Made by a program: the position numbers and the translations under genes
In this document: piece by piece, positions 1 to 11,322 of the stretch
Layout: every line of letters starts with the position of its first letter
Position numbering within the stretch: position 1 is the first letter of the stretch
The notes under the pieces: model-generated
What the model was told of the DNA's origin: nothing
Seen by the model: only the letters and a program-made list of their open reading frames with translations
Database searches by the model: none
Source of the DNA: Pseudomonas sp.
GTDB lineage: Bacteria; Pseudomonadota; Gammaproteobacteria; Pseudomonadales; Pseudomonadaceae
Reading direction: 5' to 3'
NCBI RefSeq assembly: GCF_030683065.1
Contig: NZ_JAUXMX010000046.1
Location: forward strand, 62,001 to 126,000
Length of the DNA: 64,000 nt

Positions 1-729
1 CGCCGACTGAAACAGGATCACCCCGATCAGTGCCCGTACCAGCTTATCGAAGCTCATGCCTTCCGGCAGGAACAACGGCAACATCACCGACGACATGAAC
101 AACACCGTGATCAAGGGCACACCGCGCCAGAACTCGATGAAGGTCACGCAGATCACCCGGATCGCCGGCATGTCCGAACGCCGTCCGAGCGCCAGCACCA
201 CGCCCAGCGGCAAGGCACCAGCAATACCTACGGCGGCGATCACCAGGGTCAGCATCAGGCCGCCCCATTGGCTGGTAGACACCTCACGCAAACCGAAGAA
301 ACCGCCATGCAGCAGCCAGAACGCCAGCAGCGGATAGACCACCAGGAAAATCAGGCCATACAACGCCTTGCGTGGCATTGCCGAGACAAACAGCGGGGCA
401 GCACCGATAACGGCCAACCACAATGTCAGGTCGACACGCCAGCGCAGCCCGGTCGGGTAGAAACCGTACATGAACTGGCCAAAACGCTGCTGGATGAAGA
501 CCCAACAAGCGCCTTCCGAGGTGCAGTCCGCGCGGGTCGTACCCACCCAGTCGGCATTAATGAACGCCCACTGAATCAGCGGCGGCGCAATCAGCCAGAC
601 AAGGTAGGCGGCGAACAGGGTCAGCAGGCTGTTGAACCAGCTTGAGAACAGGTTGGCGCGCAGCCAACCGAGTACGCCAACGCTCAATAGCGGTGGCGGC
701 AGATCGGGTTTGAAAATATGCGTGCTCAT
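1..729 (-). CDS. aapM: General L-amino-acid ABC transporter inner-membrane permease AapM (3' part missing at window edge)
   Basis: The reading frame is open from an ATG at 729 to the left edge, so the C-terminal end lies outside the window. The protein begins MSTHIFKPDLPPPLLSVG and continues with hydrophobic segments. It lies 10 bp downstream of aapQ on the same strand, with GAGGAC just before the ATG. Aap/Bzt-type transporters pair two unequal permeases, AapQ and AapM, with the binding protein AapJ and the ATPase AapP; aapP would be expected just beyond the edge. The assignment rests mainly on context and partial translation. Confidence 0.85.
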   Translation of the reverse strand, partial: MSTHIFKPDLPPPLLSVGVLGWLRANLFSSWFNSLLTLFAAYLVWLIAPPLIQWAFINADWVGTTRADCTSEGACWVFIQQRFGQFMYGFYPTGLRWRVDLTLWLAVIGAAPLFVSAMPRKALYGLIFLVVYPLLAFWLLHGGFFGLREVSTSQWGGLMLTLVIAAVGIAGALPLGVVLALGRRSDMPAIRVICVTFIEFWRGVPLITVLFMSSVMLPLFLPEGMSFDKLVRALIGVILFQSA

Positions 730-739
730 GGCTTGTCCT

Positions 740-1924
740 CTAGCGTTCGATCAGCGCCATGCGCTTGTTGTACCAATTCATCAACATGGAAATGCTGATG
801 CTGATGGCCAAGTACACACTCATGGTGATGGCAATCACCTCGATGGCTTGTCCCGTCTGGTTAAGTACCGTGCCGGCAAACAACGAGACCATGTCCGGAT
901 AACCGATACCAGCCGCCAGCGAGGAGTTCTTCGCCAGGTTGAGGTACTGACTGGTCAGCGGCGGAATGATCACCCGCAGGGCCTGAGGCAGGATCACCAA
1001 ACGCAGGGTCTTACCTGCCGGCAGGCCTAGAGAACGGGCTGCCTCGGTCTGTCCATGACTGACCGCCATGATCCCGGAGCGAACGTTCTCGGCGATGAAC
1101 GCCGCGGTATAGATGGTCAATGCCAGGGTCAGCGCCATCAGCTCGGGAATCAGTACCCAACCGCCGGTGAAGTTGAAGCCGGTCAGTTCCGGCGTGCTCC
1201 ATTGCAGCGGGTTGCCGGTCAGCAACACGGCCAACCCGGGCAGTATCAACAACAACGGCACGGCACCCAATGACACCGGGAACAGCTTGCCAGTGGACTC
1301 GAATCGCGCCTTCGACCAACGCGACAGCAATATGATGCCAATGATCGCCACCACCACCGCGCCGAAAAAGCTGACAAAGTTGTCAGATGGGCTGGGCGAC
1401 GGCATATACAAACCGCGGCTATTGAGGAAGAAGGTCTGACCTAAATCCAGACTAGCGCGCGGGCCGGGTAACGAGAGCATTACCGCGAAGTACCAGAAGA
1501 AGATCTGCAGCAACGGCGGGATATTACGGAACGTCTCGATGTACACGGTAGCGAGCTTGCCGATCAACCAATTAGGCGACAGCCGCGCAACACCGAGGAT
1601 AAACCCCAGGATGGTTGCCAGGATGATACCGATCACCGACACCAGCAGCGTGTTGAGCAAACCGACAACGAAGACCCGTCCATAGCTGTGGCTTTCGTTG
1701 TAATCGATCAGGCTTTGCGCAATGCCGAAGCCGGCATTGTTGTTTAGAAAGGAGAAGCCAGAAGTAATCCCGCGCTTCTCGAGGTTGGTCTGGGTGTTGT
1801 CGAACAGGAACCAGCCGACCGCCACAATGGCAATAACGGCAATGATCTGGAATAGCCAGGCGCGCACTTTGGGGTCGGTCCAGACCGATCCACGTGGGCG
1901 CGAGACATTTGCAGGAGTTTGCAT
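740..1924 (-). CDS. aapQ: General L-amino-acid ABC transporter permease AapQ
   Basis: This 394-residue integral membrane protein is one of the two permeases of the broad-specificity L-amino-acid importer. A short N-terminal cytoplasmic stretch precedes a first membrane span at about residues 28-46. The long insertion in the first half is typical of AapQ/BztB and absent from shorter HisQ-type permeases. The C-terminal half carries the binding-protein-dependent permease signature that contacts the ATPase (EAARSLGLPAGKTLRLVILP). The ATG at 1924 was preferred over an upstream TTG because GAGGGC sits about 5 bases before it. The gene lies between aapJ and aapM in the usual J-Q-M order. Confidence 0.95.
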   Translation of the reverse strand: MQTPANVSRPRGSVWTDPKVRAWLFQIIAVIAIVAVGWFLFDNTQTNLEKRGITSGFSFLNNNAGFGIAQSLIDYNESHSYGRVFVVGLLNTLLVSVIGIILATILGFILGVARLSPNWLIGKLATVYIETFRNIPPLLQIFFWYFAVMLSLPGPRASLDLGQTFFLNSRGLYMPSPSPSDNFVSFFGAVVVAIIGIILLSRWSKARFESTGKLFPVSLGAVPLLLILPGLAVLLTGNPLQWSTPELTGFNFTGGWVLIPELMALTLALTIYTAAFIAENVRSGIMAVSHGQTEAARSLGLPAGKTLRLVILPQALRVIIPPLTSQYLNLAKNSSLAAGIGYPDMVSLFAGTVLNQTGQAIEVIAITMSVYLAISISISMLMNWYNKRMALIER

Positions 1925-1944
1925 AATAGCCCTCAAGGAAGCCT

Positions 1945-2014
1945 CATGCCCGCATTGGCGGGCATGGGGTTCAGGTCATCTAGAACATGCCGGCACCCCG
2001 GACGGGGCGCCGGC
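1945..2014 (-). promoter_or_regulatory. Two stem-loops between aapJ and aapQ (intercistronic mRNA stabiliser or attenuator)
   Basis: The first hairpin (1945-1966) has perfect 9-bp arms CATGCCCGC/GCGGGCATG around a 4-nt loop. The second (1989-2014) has 11-bp GC-rich arms with one imperfect pair around a 4-nt loop. Neither is followed by a T-run on the aap strand, so full termination is unlikely. Such structures after a binding-protein gene commonly protect its upstream mRNA or cause partial termination, giving more binding protein than permease. That role is inferred from position. Confidence 0.6.
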
Positions 2015-2022
2015 AAAGACGA

Positions 2023-3051
2023 TCAGCGCACTGGCGGTGCGTATTGCAGACCACCTTTGTTCCACAGGGCGTTGAGGCCACGCTCGATCTTCAGATCGCT
2101 GCCTGCACCAACGTTGCGGTCGAAGCTTTCACCGTAGTTGCCAACTTGCTTGACGATCTGCACGGCCCAGTCTTTCGGCAGTTTCAGATCTTTGCCGAAC
2201 TCACCTTCGCCGCCCAGCAGTCGTGCGACATCCGGGTTCTTGGTGGATTTAGCCTGTTCTTCGACGTTAGCCGAGGTGAGGCCCAGCTCTTCGGCGTTGA
2301 CCATGGCGAACAGCGACCAGCGCACGATGTTGAACCACTCGTCGTCACCCTGACGCACGACCGGACCCAATGGCTCTTTCGAAATCACTTCCGGCAGGAC
2401 CACGTAGGCTTCCGGATCGGCCAGCTTGATACGCTGTGCGTAGAGTTGCGACTGGTCGGAGGTCAGTACGTCGCAGCGGCCAGCCTCAACCGATGTGGCG
2501 CTCTCGTCGGAAGTATCATAAGTAATCGGGGTGTACTTCATGCCGTTGGAGCGGAAGTAGTCGGAGAGATTCAGCTCGGTGGTGGTACCTGCCTGGATGC
2601 ACACGGTAGCGCCGTCGAGTTCCTTGGCGCTGGTGACACCCAGCTTCTTGTTAACCAGGAAGCCCTGGCCGTCGTAGTAGTTCACGCCGGTGAAGTTCAG
2701 GCCCAGGCCGGCATCGCGCGAGCTGGTCCAGGTGGTGTTACGCGACAGCACATCGACTTCGCCGGATTGCAGCGCGGTGAAGCGCTCCTTGGCAGTCAAC
2801 GGGCTGTATTTGACCTTGGTCGCATCGCCAAACAGGGCAGCTGCCACTGCGCGGCATACATCCACGTCGAGGCCGAAATAGTTGCCTTTTTCATCGGCGT
2901 AGGAGAAGCCAGGCAGACCATCGCTGATACCGCACTGAACGAAGCCTTTCTTTTGTACCGCGTCCAGGGTCGCGCCCGCGTGAACGAAGCCGCTGACACC
3001 CAGAACGGTTGCGGTAGTCAGAATAGCCAGAGTGGATTTCACCATCTTCAT
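2023..3051 (-). CDS. aapJ: General L-amino-acid ABC transporter periplasmic binding protein AapJ
   Basis: This 342-residue protein binds amino acids in the periplasm and delivers them to AapQM. It has a classic Sec signal peptide (MKMVKSTLAILTTATVLGVS, cleavage probably after VHA near residue 26). The mature family-3 solute-binding domain opens with CGISDGLPGFSYADEKGNYF and contains LDVDVCRAVAAALFGD. The length fits the AapJ/BztA group of about 340 residues; HisJ-type proteins are about 260. The ATG at 3051 is preceded by GGAGGTTTTA, whereas upstream in-frame codons lack a ribosome binding site. A sigma-54 promoter lies about 330 bases upstream. Confidence 0.96.
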   Translation of the reverse strand: MKMVKSTLAILTTATVLGVSGFVHAGATLDAVQKKGFVQCGISDGLPGFSYADEKGNYFGLDVDVCRAVAAALFGDATKVKYSPLTAKERFTALQSGEVDVLSRNTTWTSSRDAGLGLNFTGVNYYDGQGFLVNKKLGVTSAKELDGATVCIQAGTTTELNLSDYFRSNGMKYTPITYDTSDESATSVEAGRCDVLTSDQSQLYAQRIKLADPEAYVVLPEVISKEPLGPVVRQGDDEWFNIVRWSLFAMVNAEELGLTSANVEEQAKSTKNPDVARLLGGEGEFGKDLKLPKDWAVQIVKQVGNYGESFDRNVGAGSDLKIERGLNALWNKGGLQYAPPVR

Positions 3052-3382
3052 TAAAACCTCCAGTTGCTTTTGTTGTGTTTGGAGTCTCGGCCTTACCTCC
3101 GTACCCTTTTGGGGCACGTTGATCGTGCTGGCAGCAACGCGATCAACCGGAGATCAGACCTCAGTAAGAGTCTAGTAGCCGGTTGTTTGATCGGCCATCT
3201 AAAGCACTTACTCGCCCATTGGTCGAATGGGCCAGAGACGGATAGCGATTCGCTTATCGTCAAACATGCAGCGCTTGACGAGCCTTGTGGAAACCTCCAT
3301 CAAATGGCTTCCCGTCTGTTCCATACCCGGTTTGGTAATAGTGTTACCGGCCCGGGCTACAGCATCAGTCCCGGTTCGTTAT

Positions 3383-3398
3383 AGCAAGGCCCGTACCA
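3383..3398 (-). promoter_or_regulatory. Sigma-54 (RpoN) promoter for aapJQM(P)
   Basis: On the minus strand the sequence reads TGGTACGGGCCTTGCT. It matches the RpoN consensus TGGCAC-N5-TTGCW with the invariant GG and GC dinucleotides 10 bases apart and one mismatch. Transcription would start near 3371 and leave a leader of about 320 nt before aapJ. Nitrogen-regulated amino-acid importers in pseudomonads commonly use RpoN with NtrC, so family knowledge and sequence agree. No competing sigma-70 promoter was convincing. Confidence 0.75.
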
Positions 3399-3494
3399 AA
3401 GCCTCGCCTTTGCCACCATACGGACAGGTCAAGAGCAAAACTTGTAACCTTGCGACATCTTATTCACAGATTAGCCACTCACTGAAAGTTCAGG

Positions 3495-6120
<2,626 letters not shown>

Positions 6121-6279
6121 AGGCATCGCAGGCGCAAGGACGCGCCCAGCGCAGCGAAGAGCGCCTGTCCCGTGACGGCACCTGCTGCCTTGGAACGCTG
6201 CACCGACCCCGTAGGGTGCCCCACACACCGCCACACAAAGGCTATATCCACGCGATTTATTAAGGGAGGGATCTGGCTT

Positions 6280-6314
6280 CTGCAGGCGCAGCGCGGTTGA
6301 AGCCGCGCCTACAG
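6280..6314. repeat. Short palindromic intergenic repeat (REP-like, degenerate)
   Basis: Arms CTGCAGGCGC and GCGCCTACAG pair with one mismatch around a GC-rich centre containing GGTTGAAGCC. It resembles the common Pseudomonas 'TGTAGGCGC...' REP type. It lies in the 264-bp gap between the convergent acyl-CoA synthetase and lysR genes and may end transcription from either side. Confidence 0.5.
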
Positions 6315-6368
6315 CAGGGCGCTTATATCGCAACAGATAAGTGCGCCATCACTAAAACATAGGAAGCC

Positions 6369-6388
6369 GGTGCGCACGGCGCACCTAC
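6369..6388. repeat. Solitary half of the GTAGGGTGCGCC repeat overlapping the lysR stop codon
   Basis: GGTGCGCACGGCGCACCTAC equals the right arm of the repeats at 7437-7496 and 8969-9043 except for one missing C. It contains the lysR stop codon (6385-6387). A degenerate left-arm start, GTAGGGTGCC, occurs at 6211, so this may be a pulled-apart old copy. Confidence 0.6.
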
Positions 6389-7335
6389 TTGAAATACCGC
6401 GCCCGCACCGCCGCCACCGTCGCCTCGCGCAACAGGCCGATAAACAGCTGTTCCACATCGCTCAGCAGCTGGTTTTCCGGGGTCACCAGATACACCTCGT
6501 TGACCGGCAGCTCATCATAGGGCGGTAGCTGGAACAGCAGCTTCTGCGCCACAAAGGGTTTGGCCCCTTCCACGGTCAGGGCGCCGAAGCCGAGGCCGGC
6601 GAGGATCAGCCGGCGCACTTCCTCCTCGTTGGGCGACACCGCCACCAGACGGCCCCAGAACTGCTGTTGGGTACGCATTGAGCTGACTGCGCTAAGGCCC
6701 TCGCCAGGCTGGTCGCTCTCGAAGGAGACGTAGGCCAGACCGCGCAGGTCCGCCGCGGTAAGGTTGTCGCGGCCAAACAGCGGGTGGCGCGGGCCGCAGT
6801 AGAAGGCCATCTGCTCGTAGCCAATCAGGTCGAAGTGCAGGCCGGTCTGGGCGGTTTTCTTGTTGCTGATGCCGATATGCAGGCTGCCTCGGGCCACCGC
6901 TGCGACGATGTCGGCGCTGGGCTGGGAGCTGAGGCTGATCAGCACATTGGAATAGAGGCAGTGGAACCGCGCCAGGCTGTCGTCAAAGGGTTGGCAGCTG
7001 ACATGGCTGGCGACCTGGATATGCAGCTCGCCGAGCACTGCACCGGCCTCGCCGGCATATTGCTCGGCCATCTTGTCGATAATGCTGCCGGCCGAGGAAA
7101 TGTACTCGTAGACCCGCAAGCCCTGCTCGGTGAGGGAGAACATGCCCTTCTTGCGCTGGATCAGGCGCATGCCCAGGTGTTCTTCCAGGCGCTTAAGGGC
7201 ATTGCTGACGCTGGGCTGACTAAGCGACAGCTTGCGCGCCGCGCCGGTGATGCTGCTTTCCTCGACGATCACCAGAAAGGTGTACAGCAGGTTCCAGTCC
7301 AAATTGCGCAGCAGGCGCTCGCGGGGCGACAGCAT
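6385..7335 (-). CDS. LysR-family transcriptional regulator
   Basis: This 316-residue protein has an N-terminal winged helix-turn-helix (about residues 10-70: TGAARKLSLSQPSVSNALKR, then LGMRLIQRKKGMFSLTEQG) and a C-terminal periplasmic-binding-protein-like effector domain. The ATG at 7335 was chosen because GGGAGA lies about 10 bases upstream; in-frame starts at 7365 and 7374 (GTG) are possible. It is the last gene of a co-oriented cluster with an amino-acid ABC importer and a PLP decarboxylase, so it is the obvious candidate regulator of that cluster, with an amino acid as likely effector. Its stop lies inside a repeat half-site. Confidence 0.9.
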   Translation of the reverse strand: MLSPRERLLRNLDWNLLYTFLVIVEESSITGAARKLSLSQPSVSNALKRLEEHLGMRLIQRKKGMFSLTEQGLRVYEYISSAGSIIDKMAEQYAGEAGAVLGELHIQVASHVSCQPFDDSLARFHCLYSNVLISLSSQPSADIVAAVARGSLHIGISNKKTAQTGLHFDLIGYEQMAFYCGPRHPLFGRDNLTAADLRGLAYVSFESDQPGEGLSAVSSMRTQQQFWGRLVAVSPNEEEVRRLILAGLGFGALTVEGAKPFVAQKLLFQLPPYDELPVNEVYLVTPENQLLSDVEQLFIGLLREATVAAVRARYFK

Positions 7336-7436
7336 GATCGGTGATTCTCCCAGGCAGGCCGTCATATCGGCCACTTCTGGGGCAACAGTGCACTGCCCGC
7401 GAACCCGAGCGCAAGGCTAGAAGGCCATCGAACCTC

Positions 7437-7496
7437 GTAGGGTGCGCCGTGCGCACCGGCAATCCGCAACCGGCTGGTGCGCACGGCACACCCTAC
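7437..7496. repeat. 60-bp inverted repeat (GTAGGGTGCGCC family), copy downstream of the decarboxylase gene
   Basis: The 21-bp arms at 7437-7457 and 7476-7496 are inverted copies with one mismatch, around an 18-bp spacer. The copy begins 11 bp after the decarboxylase stop. The same arms recur at 8969-9043 and, interrupted, at 14362-14437. This is the REPIN-like arrangement of a pair of REP half-sites. Confidence 0.85.
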
Positions 7497-7506
7497 TACC
7501 TGGAAC

Positions 7507-8958
7507 TCAATCCAGATCATGGGCCAGCAGATCGCGGTATTCGCCACGGCGACGGATCAGCCGGCTAACCTGCCGCAGGTCCACCAGCACCGCGGCAGCG
7601 GACTGGCGACCACAGTACTGGCTCATCATCTCCAGGGCATAGGCACCCACGTCGAGCAGGGCAATCACATCGCCCTGGGCGGTAGCCGCCGGCAGTTCGC
7701 GCAGGTTGGGCTGATGCACCAGCACCTGCTCCAGCACCGCGCGATGCTGGGCCAGGGCCGGCTCCTCGGCGATCAGATCCGCCACCGCGCCCTCGCCTTC
7801 GATGTCGTAATAGGTGTCACTGCTGTCGCACAGCGGCCCAGCCATGCGGCAGTTGTGGGTGTCCTGATCATCGGCGCGAGAGGCGTTGAGCATATGGAAG
7901 TACCAGCCGTGGTACAGGTCGAACAGCACGCTGTAGCCGGCATCCAGGTAGAACACCGGGCGACCCTGTCGCTGCTTGTGGGCCTCGATGCGGGTCAGCA
8001 GGATGGCGGTGTCGCTGACCATGCTGCGCCCCGGTTCGACGATCAGCTCGATCTGCTCGCCCAACGCCTGGGACACCGGTTTGATCAGCTGCTCGGCAAG
8101 CTGGGCGAAGTCGACCTCGGTGCGGTAGTTGGCGCGGTAGTGCGGCGCCACCGAATCGAAGTTGGCCTCGGCGCTGCTGTAGTTCTTCGGGAAGCCGCCG
8201 CCCAGGTTGAGGTGCTCCAGCGGGTAAGGCAGGCGCTCGGCCACCTGACGCACATAGTCGATCAGGAAGTTGGCCTCGGCCTGATACACAGCAATGTCGG
8301 TGATCTGGGTGCCGATATGGGCATGCACCCCCACCAGCTTGAGCGCGGCGGGATGGGCCAGAATCAGCTCGATGGCATCATTCTGCTCGGCAGCGGTCAT
8401 GCCGAATTTGGAGGTGGATGTACCGGTTTGCCAGCCGGCGGCGGCGCCGGCCTGGATCTCCGGAATGATGCGCAGGCTGACCCGCGCCTGCTGACCCAGC
8501 TCGGTTGCCACCGCGAGAATGCGCGAAAGCTCCGACAACGAGTCGACGTTGATCGCCTTGATCCCGGCAGCGATCACCTCGCGCAGCTCCCCGACCTGCT
8601 TGGCCACGCCGTTGAATACCATTTGCGCCGGGGCGAAGCCGGCGATCTGCGCCTTGTAGAACTCGCCACCGGAGTTGACCTCCAGATCCAGGCCGCAGTC
8701 CTTGAACACCTTGAGCACCGCCAGGTTGGCGCAGGCCTTGCTGGCGAAGCAGACCCGAGTCCGGGCATGCACGCGGCGGAAGTTGTCCAGAATATCCCGG
8801 GCGTTGTCCCGCAATTTGCTTTCCGAATAGACGAACAGCGGCGAGCCATAACGCTCGACGAGTTCGAGGGCACTCACCCCGTCGATCAGCAGCTGGTTGT
8901 GGGCACTATTAAGGTGCTGCTGTCTTTTCCAGGGGTGCAGGGAGACGACTTGGCTCAT
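7507..8958 (-). CDS. Fold-III PLP-dependent amino-acid decarboxylase (DAP/ornithine decarboxylase superfamily)
   Basis: This 483-residue enzyme belongs to the alanine-racemase-fold decarboxylases. The PLP lysine lies in VCFASKACANLAVLK at about residue 73. The phosphate-binding glycine loop is HLNLGGGFPKNY, followed by EPGRSMVSDTA and the active-site Cys/Asp motif CDSSD near residue 395. The length exceeds classical LysA (about 415). It is embedded in an amino-acid importer operon, not near dapF or lysine genes, so a catabolic or polyamine-forming role is more likely than lysine synthesis. D-ornithine/D-lysine decarboxylase (DokD-like) or diaminobutyrate-type activity are alternatives. The ATG at 8958 is preceded by GGTGA. 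Inverted repeats flank the gene on both sides. Confidence 0.85.
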   Translation of the reverse strand: MSQVVSLHPWKRQQHLNSAHNQLLIDGVSALELVERYGSPLFVYSESKLRDNARDILDNFRRVHARTRVCFASKACANLAVLKVFKDCGLDLEVNSGGEFYKAQIAGFAPAQMVFNGVAKQVGELREVIAAGIKAINVDSLSELSRILAVATELGQQARVSLRIIPEIQAGAAAGWQTGTSTSKFGMTAAEQNDAIELILAHPAALKLVGVHAHIGTQITDIAVYQAEANFLIDYVRQVAERLPYPLEHLNLGGGFPKNYSSAEANFDSVAPHYRANYRTEVDFAQLAEQLIKPVSQALGEQIELIVEPGRSMVSDTAILLTRIEAHKQRQGRPVFYLDAGYSVLFDLYHGWYFHMLNASRADDQDTHNCRMAGPLCDSSDTYYDIEGEGAVADLIAEEPALAQHRAVLEQVLVHQPNLRELPAATAQGDVIALLDVGAYALEMMSQYCGRQSAAAVLVDLRQVSRLIRRRGEYRDLLAHDLD

Positions 8959-8968
8959 AGGTTTCACC

Positions 8969-9043
8969 GTAGGGTGCGCCGTGCGCACCATTGCGTTATT
9001 GGGTTATTGCGGTGTCATTGGTGGTGCGCACGGCAGACCCTAC
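8969..9043. repeat. 75-bp inverted repeat (GTAGGGTGCGCC family), copy upstream of the decarboxylase gene
   Basis: The arms at 8969-8989 and 9023-9043 are inverted with one mismatch, separated by 33 bp. The right arm contains the stop codon of the ATPase gene (9040-9042), and the left arm starts 10 bp before the decarboxylase ATG. With the copy at 7437-7496 it brackets exactly one gene. Confidence 0.85.
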
Positions 9044-9819
9044 GTCGTCGCCAACAGGCGGCGCAGGTTGTCCGATTGCGGGGCGTTGAACAACTGCTCG
9101 GGGCTGCCCTGCTCCTCGATTTGGCCCTGGTGCAGGTACACCACCTTTGACGACACCTCGCGGGCGAAGCGCATTTCGTGGGTAACCATGATCATGGTGC
9201 GGCCTTCCTCGGCCAGCTCGCGGATCACCAGCAGCACCTCGCCCACCAGCTCCGGGTCCAGGGCCGAGGTGGGCTCATCGAACAGCATCACTTCCGGGTC
9301 CATGGCCAGGGCGCGGGCGATGGCCACCCGCTGCTTCTGCCCGCCGGACAGGCAGTCGGGGTACATCTGGCATTTCTCCAGCATGCCGACCCGGGCCAGC
9401 AGCTTCTTCGCCTGGACCTCCACATCTATACGGTTGCGCTTATGCACCAGGCAGGGACCGAGCATCACATTTTCCAGCACGGTCATATGCGACCACAGGT
9501 TGAACGACTGGAAGACCATGGCCAGGCGCGCGCGCACCCGCTCGATCTGCCGCTGAAAGCGCCGCGAGCGCCCGCCACGGCGGTTGGTGCCCAACTCCAG
9601 CTCCTCGCCATCCACGCGCAGGCAACCACTGTCGGGGAACTCCAGCAGGTTCATGCAGCGCAGCAGGGTGCTCTTGCCCGAGCCGCTGGAGCCGATGATG
9701 CTGATCACATCGTGCTTCTCGGCGGTCAGCGAAACGCCCTTGAGCACCGCGATCCCAGCGAAGGATTTGTACAGGTTCTCCACCTGCAGGGCGGCCGTAT
9801 GGGGGATGCTTGCAGTCAT
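9040..9819 (-). CDS. Amino-acid ABC transporter ATP-binding protein (HisP/ArtP type)
   Basis: This 259-residue cytoplasmic ATPase energises the adjacent permease pair. Walker A is IIGSSGSGKSTLLRCMN at about residue 40. The signature is LSGGQKQRVAIARALAMDPE, followed by Walker B VMLFDEPTSALDPE and the switch His in MIMVTHEMRFAREV. Features typical of polar amino-acid importers include the 'MNLLEFPDSG' region and the 'VFQSFNLWSHMTVLENV' Q-loop. The ATG at 9819 overlaps the upstream permease stop (ATGA). The longer upstream frame is unsupported. Confidence 0.95.
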   Translation of the reverse strand: MTASIPHTAALQVENLYKSFAGIAVLKGVSLTAEKHDVISIIGSSGSGKSTLLRCMNLLEFPDSGCLRVDGEELELGTNRRGGRSRRFQRQIERVRARLAMVFQSFNLWSHMTVLENVMLGPCLVHKRNRIDVEVQAKKLLARVGMLEKCQMYPDCLSGGQKQRVAIARALAMDPEVMLFDEPTSALDPELVGEVLLVIRELAEEGRTMIMVTHEMRFAREVSSKVVYLHQGQIEEQGSPEQLFNAPQSDNLRRLLATT

Positions 9820-10559
9820 GGCGACACTCCAGTGGAAACCCGCTTTGCGGCGGGCGCTGTGGCAGCGGATGGGGCTTGGCGCACCCGCTGGTGGCGGGTC
9901 AGTCGGTGTTCCAGGCAGCGCCAGAGCCAGACGAAGGCGCCGGTCATCAGCAGGTAAAGCAGCGCCGCCCACAAGTACACGGTCAGGTCGAAGGTCTGCG
10001 AGAAGATGCGCCGGGTCTGCCCCATCACATCCAGCAGGGTGATCACGCTGACCACCGCGCTACCCTTGAGCAACAGGATTATCTCGTTGCCCAGGGCCGG
10101 AAAGGCAATGCGGTAGGCATTGGGCAGGATGATGGTGCGGTACAGGTTAAAGCGCGAAAGGCCCATGGCCACGCCCGCCTCGATCTGCCCATAAGGCACG
10201 GCGCGCAGACCGCCACGCAGGATCTCCACCTGATAGGCCGTGGAATTCAGGACGAAGGTCAGCAGCGCGCAGTAGTAGGGGTCGCGGAAGAACCACCAGA
10301 GCCCCAACTGGCTTAGCTCGGCGCGGAACTGCCCCGAGCCGTAATACACCAGAAATAGCTGAGCCAGCAGCGGCGTGCCGCGAAAGAACGAGACGTACAA
10401 GCGAATTGGCCAACGCAACAGGCCGCGCTCGCCACAGCGGGCGATGGCCAGAGGCAAGGCCAGGGCACAGGCCAGCAGCGCGGCGATCACGGTGAGCTGC
10501 AAGGTCAGGCCGGCACCGGCCAGCAATTGACCTGAGAAACGCGCAAGGTCATCCATCAT
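9816..10559 (-). CDS. Amino-acid ABC transporter permease (HisM-type)
   Basis: This 247-residue membrane protein has about five spans. It carries the HAAT-family permease motif SFFRGTPLLAQLF and the EAA loop EAGVAMGLSRFNLYRTIILP. The start is one of two adjacent ATGs (10559 or 10556); the first overlaps the preceding permease stop by 4 bases. It forms the second half of the heterodimeric channel with the gene at 10556-11281. The C-terminus is a cytoplasmic basic tail. Confidence 0.93.
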   Translation of the reverse strand: MMDDLARFSGQLLAGAGLTLQLTVIAALLACALALPLAIARCGERGLLRWPIRLYVSFFRGTPLLAQLFLVYYGSGQFRAELSQLGLWWFFRDPYYCALLTFVLNSTAYQVEILRGGLRAVPYGQIEAGVAMGLSRFNLYRTIILPNAYRIAFPALGNEIILLLKGSAVVSVITLLDVMGQTRRIFSQTFDLTVYLWAALLYLLMTGAFVWLWRCLEHRLTRHQRVRQAPSAATAPAAKRVSTGVSP

Positions 10560-11281
10560 GATGCCAGGCCTCCCGTACGGTAGCCGCGATTGGCGCGGCG
10601 CTCCATACGACCCAGCAGATACTCGCAGAGCAGGCAAACCAGCCAGTAGACCAAGCACACTACCAAGAAGAACAAAAACGGCTTCTTGGTGGCGCCCACG
10701 GCGATATTGGCCATGCGCATCAGGTCACTGAGGGCGATCACCGAGACCAAGGCGGTGTCCTTGAGTAGATTGATCCACAGATTGCCCAGCCCCGGCAGAG
10801 CCAGGCGCAGCAGTTGCGGCAGCTCGATCACCCGGAAGATGGTCAACCGGCGCAGGCCCATGGCCTCACCCGCCTCGCGCTGTCCGCCGTCCAAGGCCTG
10901 CCAGGCACCGCGCCAGACTTCGCTGGAATAGGCGGCAAAGACCAGACCAAGGGCCAGTACCCCGGCGATGAAGGGGCTTAGCGCAAGATGGCCGGCATCA
11001 GGGTTATACCAGCGCAACAGGGCGTTCAGACCCATGCCCACACCGTGATAGATGATAAACAGGGTCAGCAGCTCAGGCAGGCCGCGCAGAGTAGTGCTGA
11101 AAGCCAAAGCCAGAGCCCGCGCAGGGCGAGCACCGAACAGCGCCAGCGCCGCTACTGCCAAGCCCAACAACAGGCCGAGCGGCAAGGTCGCCAGGGCCAG
11201 AGCCAGGGTTATCCCAAGGCCCTGCAGCAACTCGTCGCCCCAGCCGGCGTCGCCGAAGCTGAGATAGGTGAGCCAGTCCAT
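10556..11281 (-). CDS. Amino-acid ABC transporter permease (HisQ-type)
   Basis: This 241-residue membrane protein carries the HAAT motif STTLRGLPELLTLFIIYHG and the coupling loop GEAMGLRRLTIFRVIELPQ. The ATG at 11281 follows GAGGATCTGTT, a good ribosome binding site. It is the first permease after the binding-protein gene and is translationally coupled to the next permease. Confidence 0.93.
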   Translation of the reverse strand: MDWLTYLSFGDAGWGDELLQGLGITLALALATLPLGLLLGLAVAALALFGARPARALALAFSTTLRGLPELLTLFIIYHGVGMGLNALLRWYNPDAGHLALSPFIAGVLALGLVFAAYSSEVWRGAWQALDGGQREAGEAMGLRRLTIFRVIELPQLLRLALPGLGNLWINLLKDTALVSVIALSDLMRMANIAVGATKKPFLFFLVVCLVYWLVCLLCEYLLGRMERRANRGYRTGGLAS

Positions 11282-11322
11282 AACAGATCCTCTTCGGGTT
11301 CAGCGAGTCAGCAGCGCTTGGC

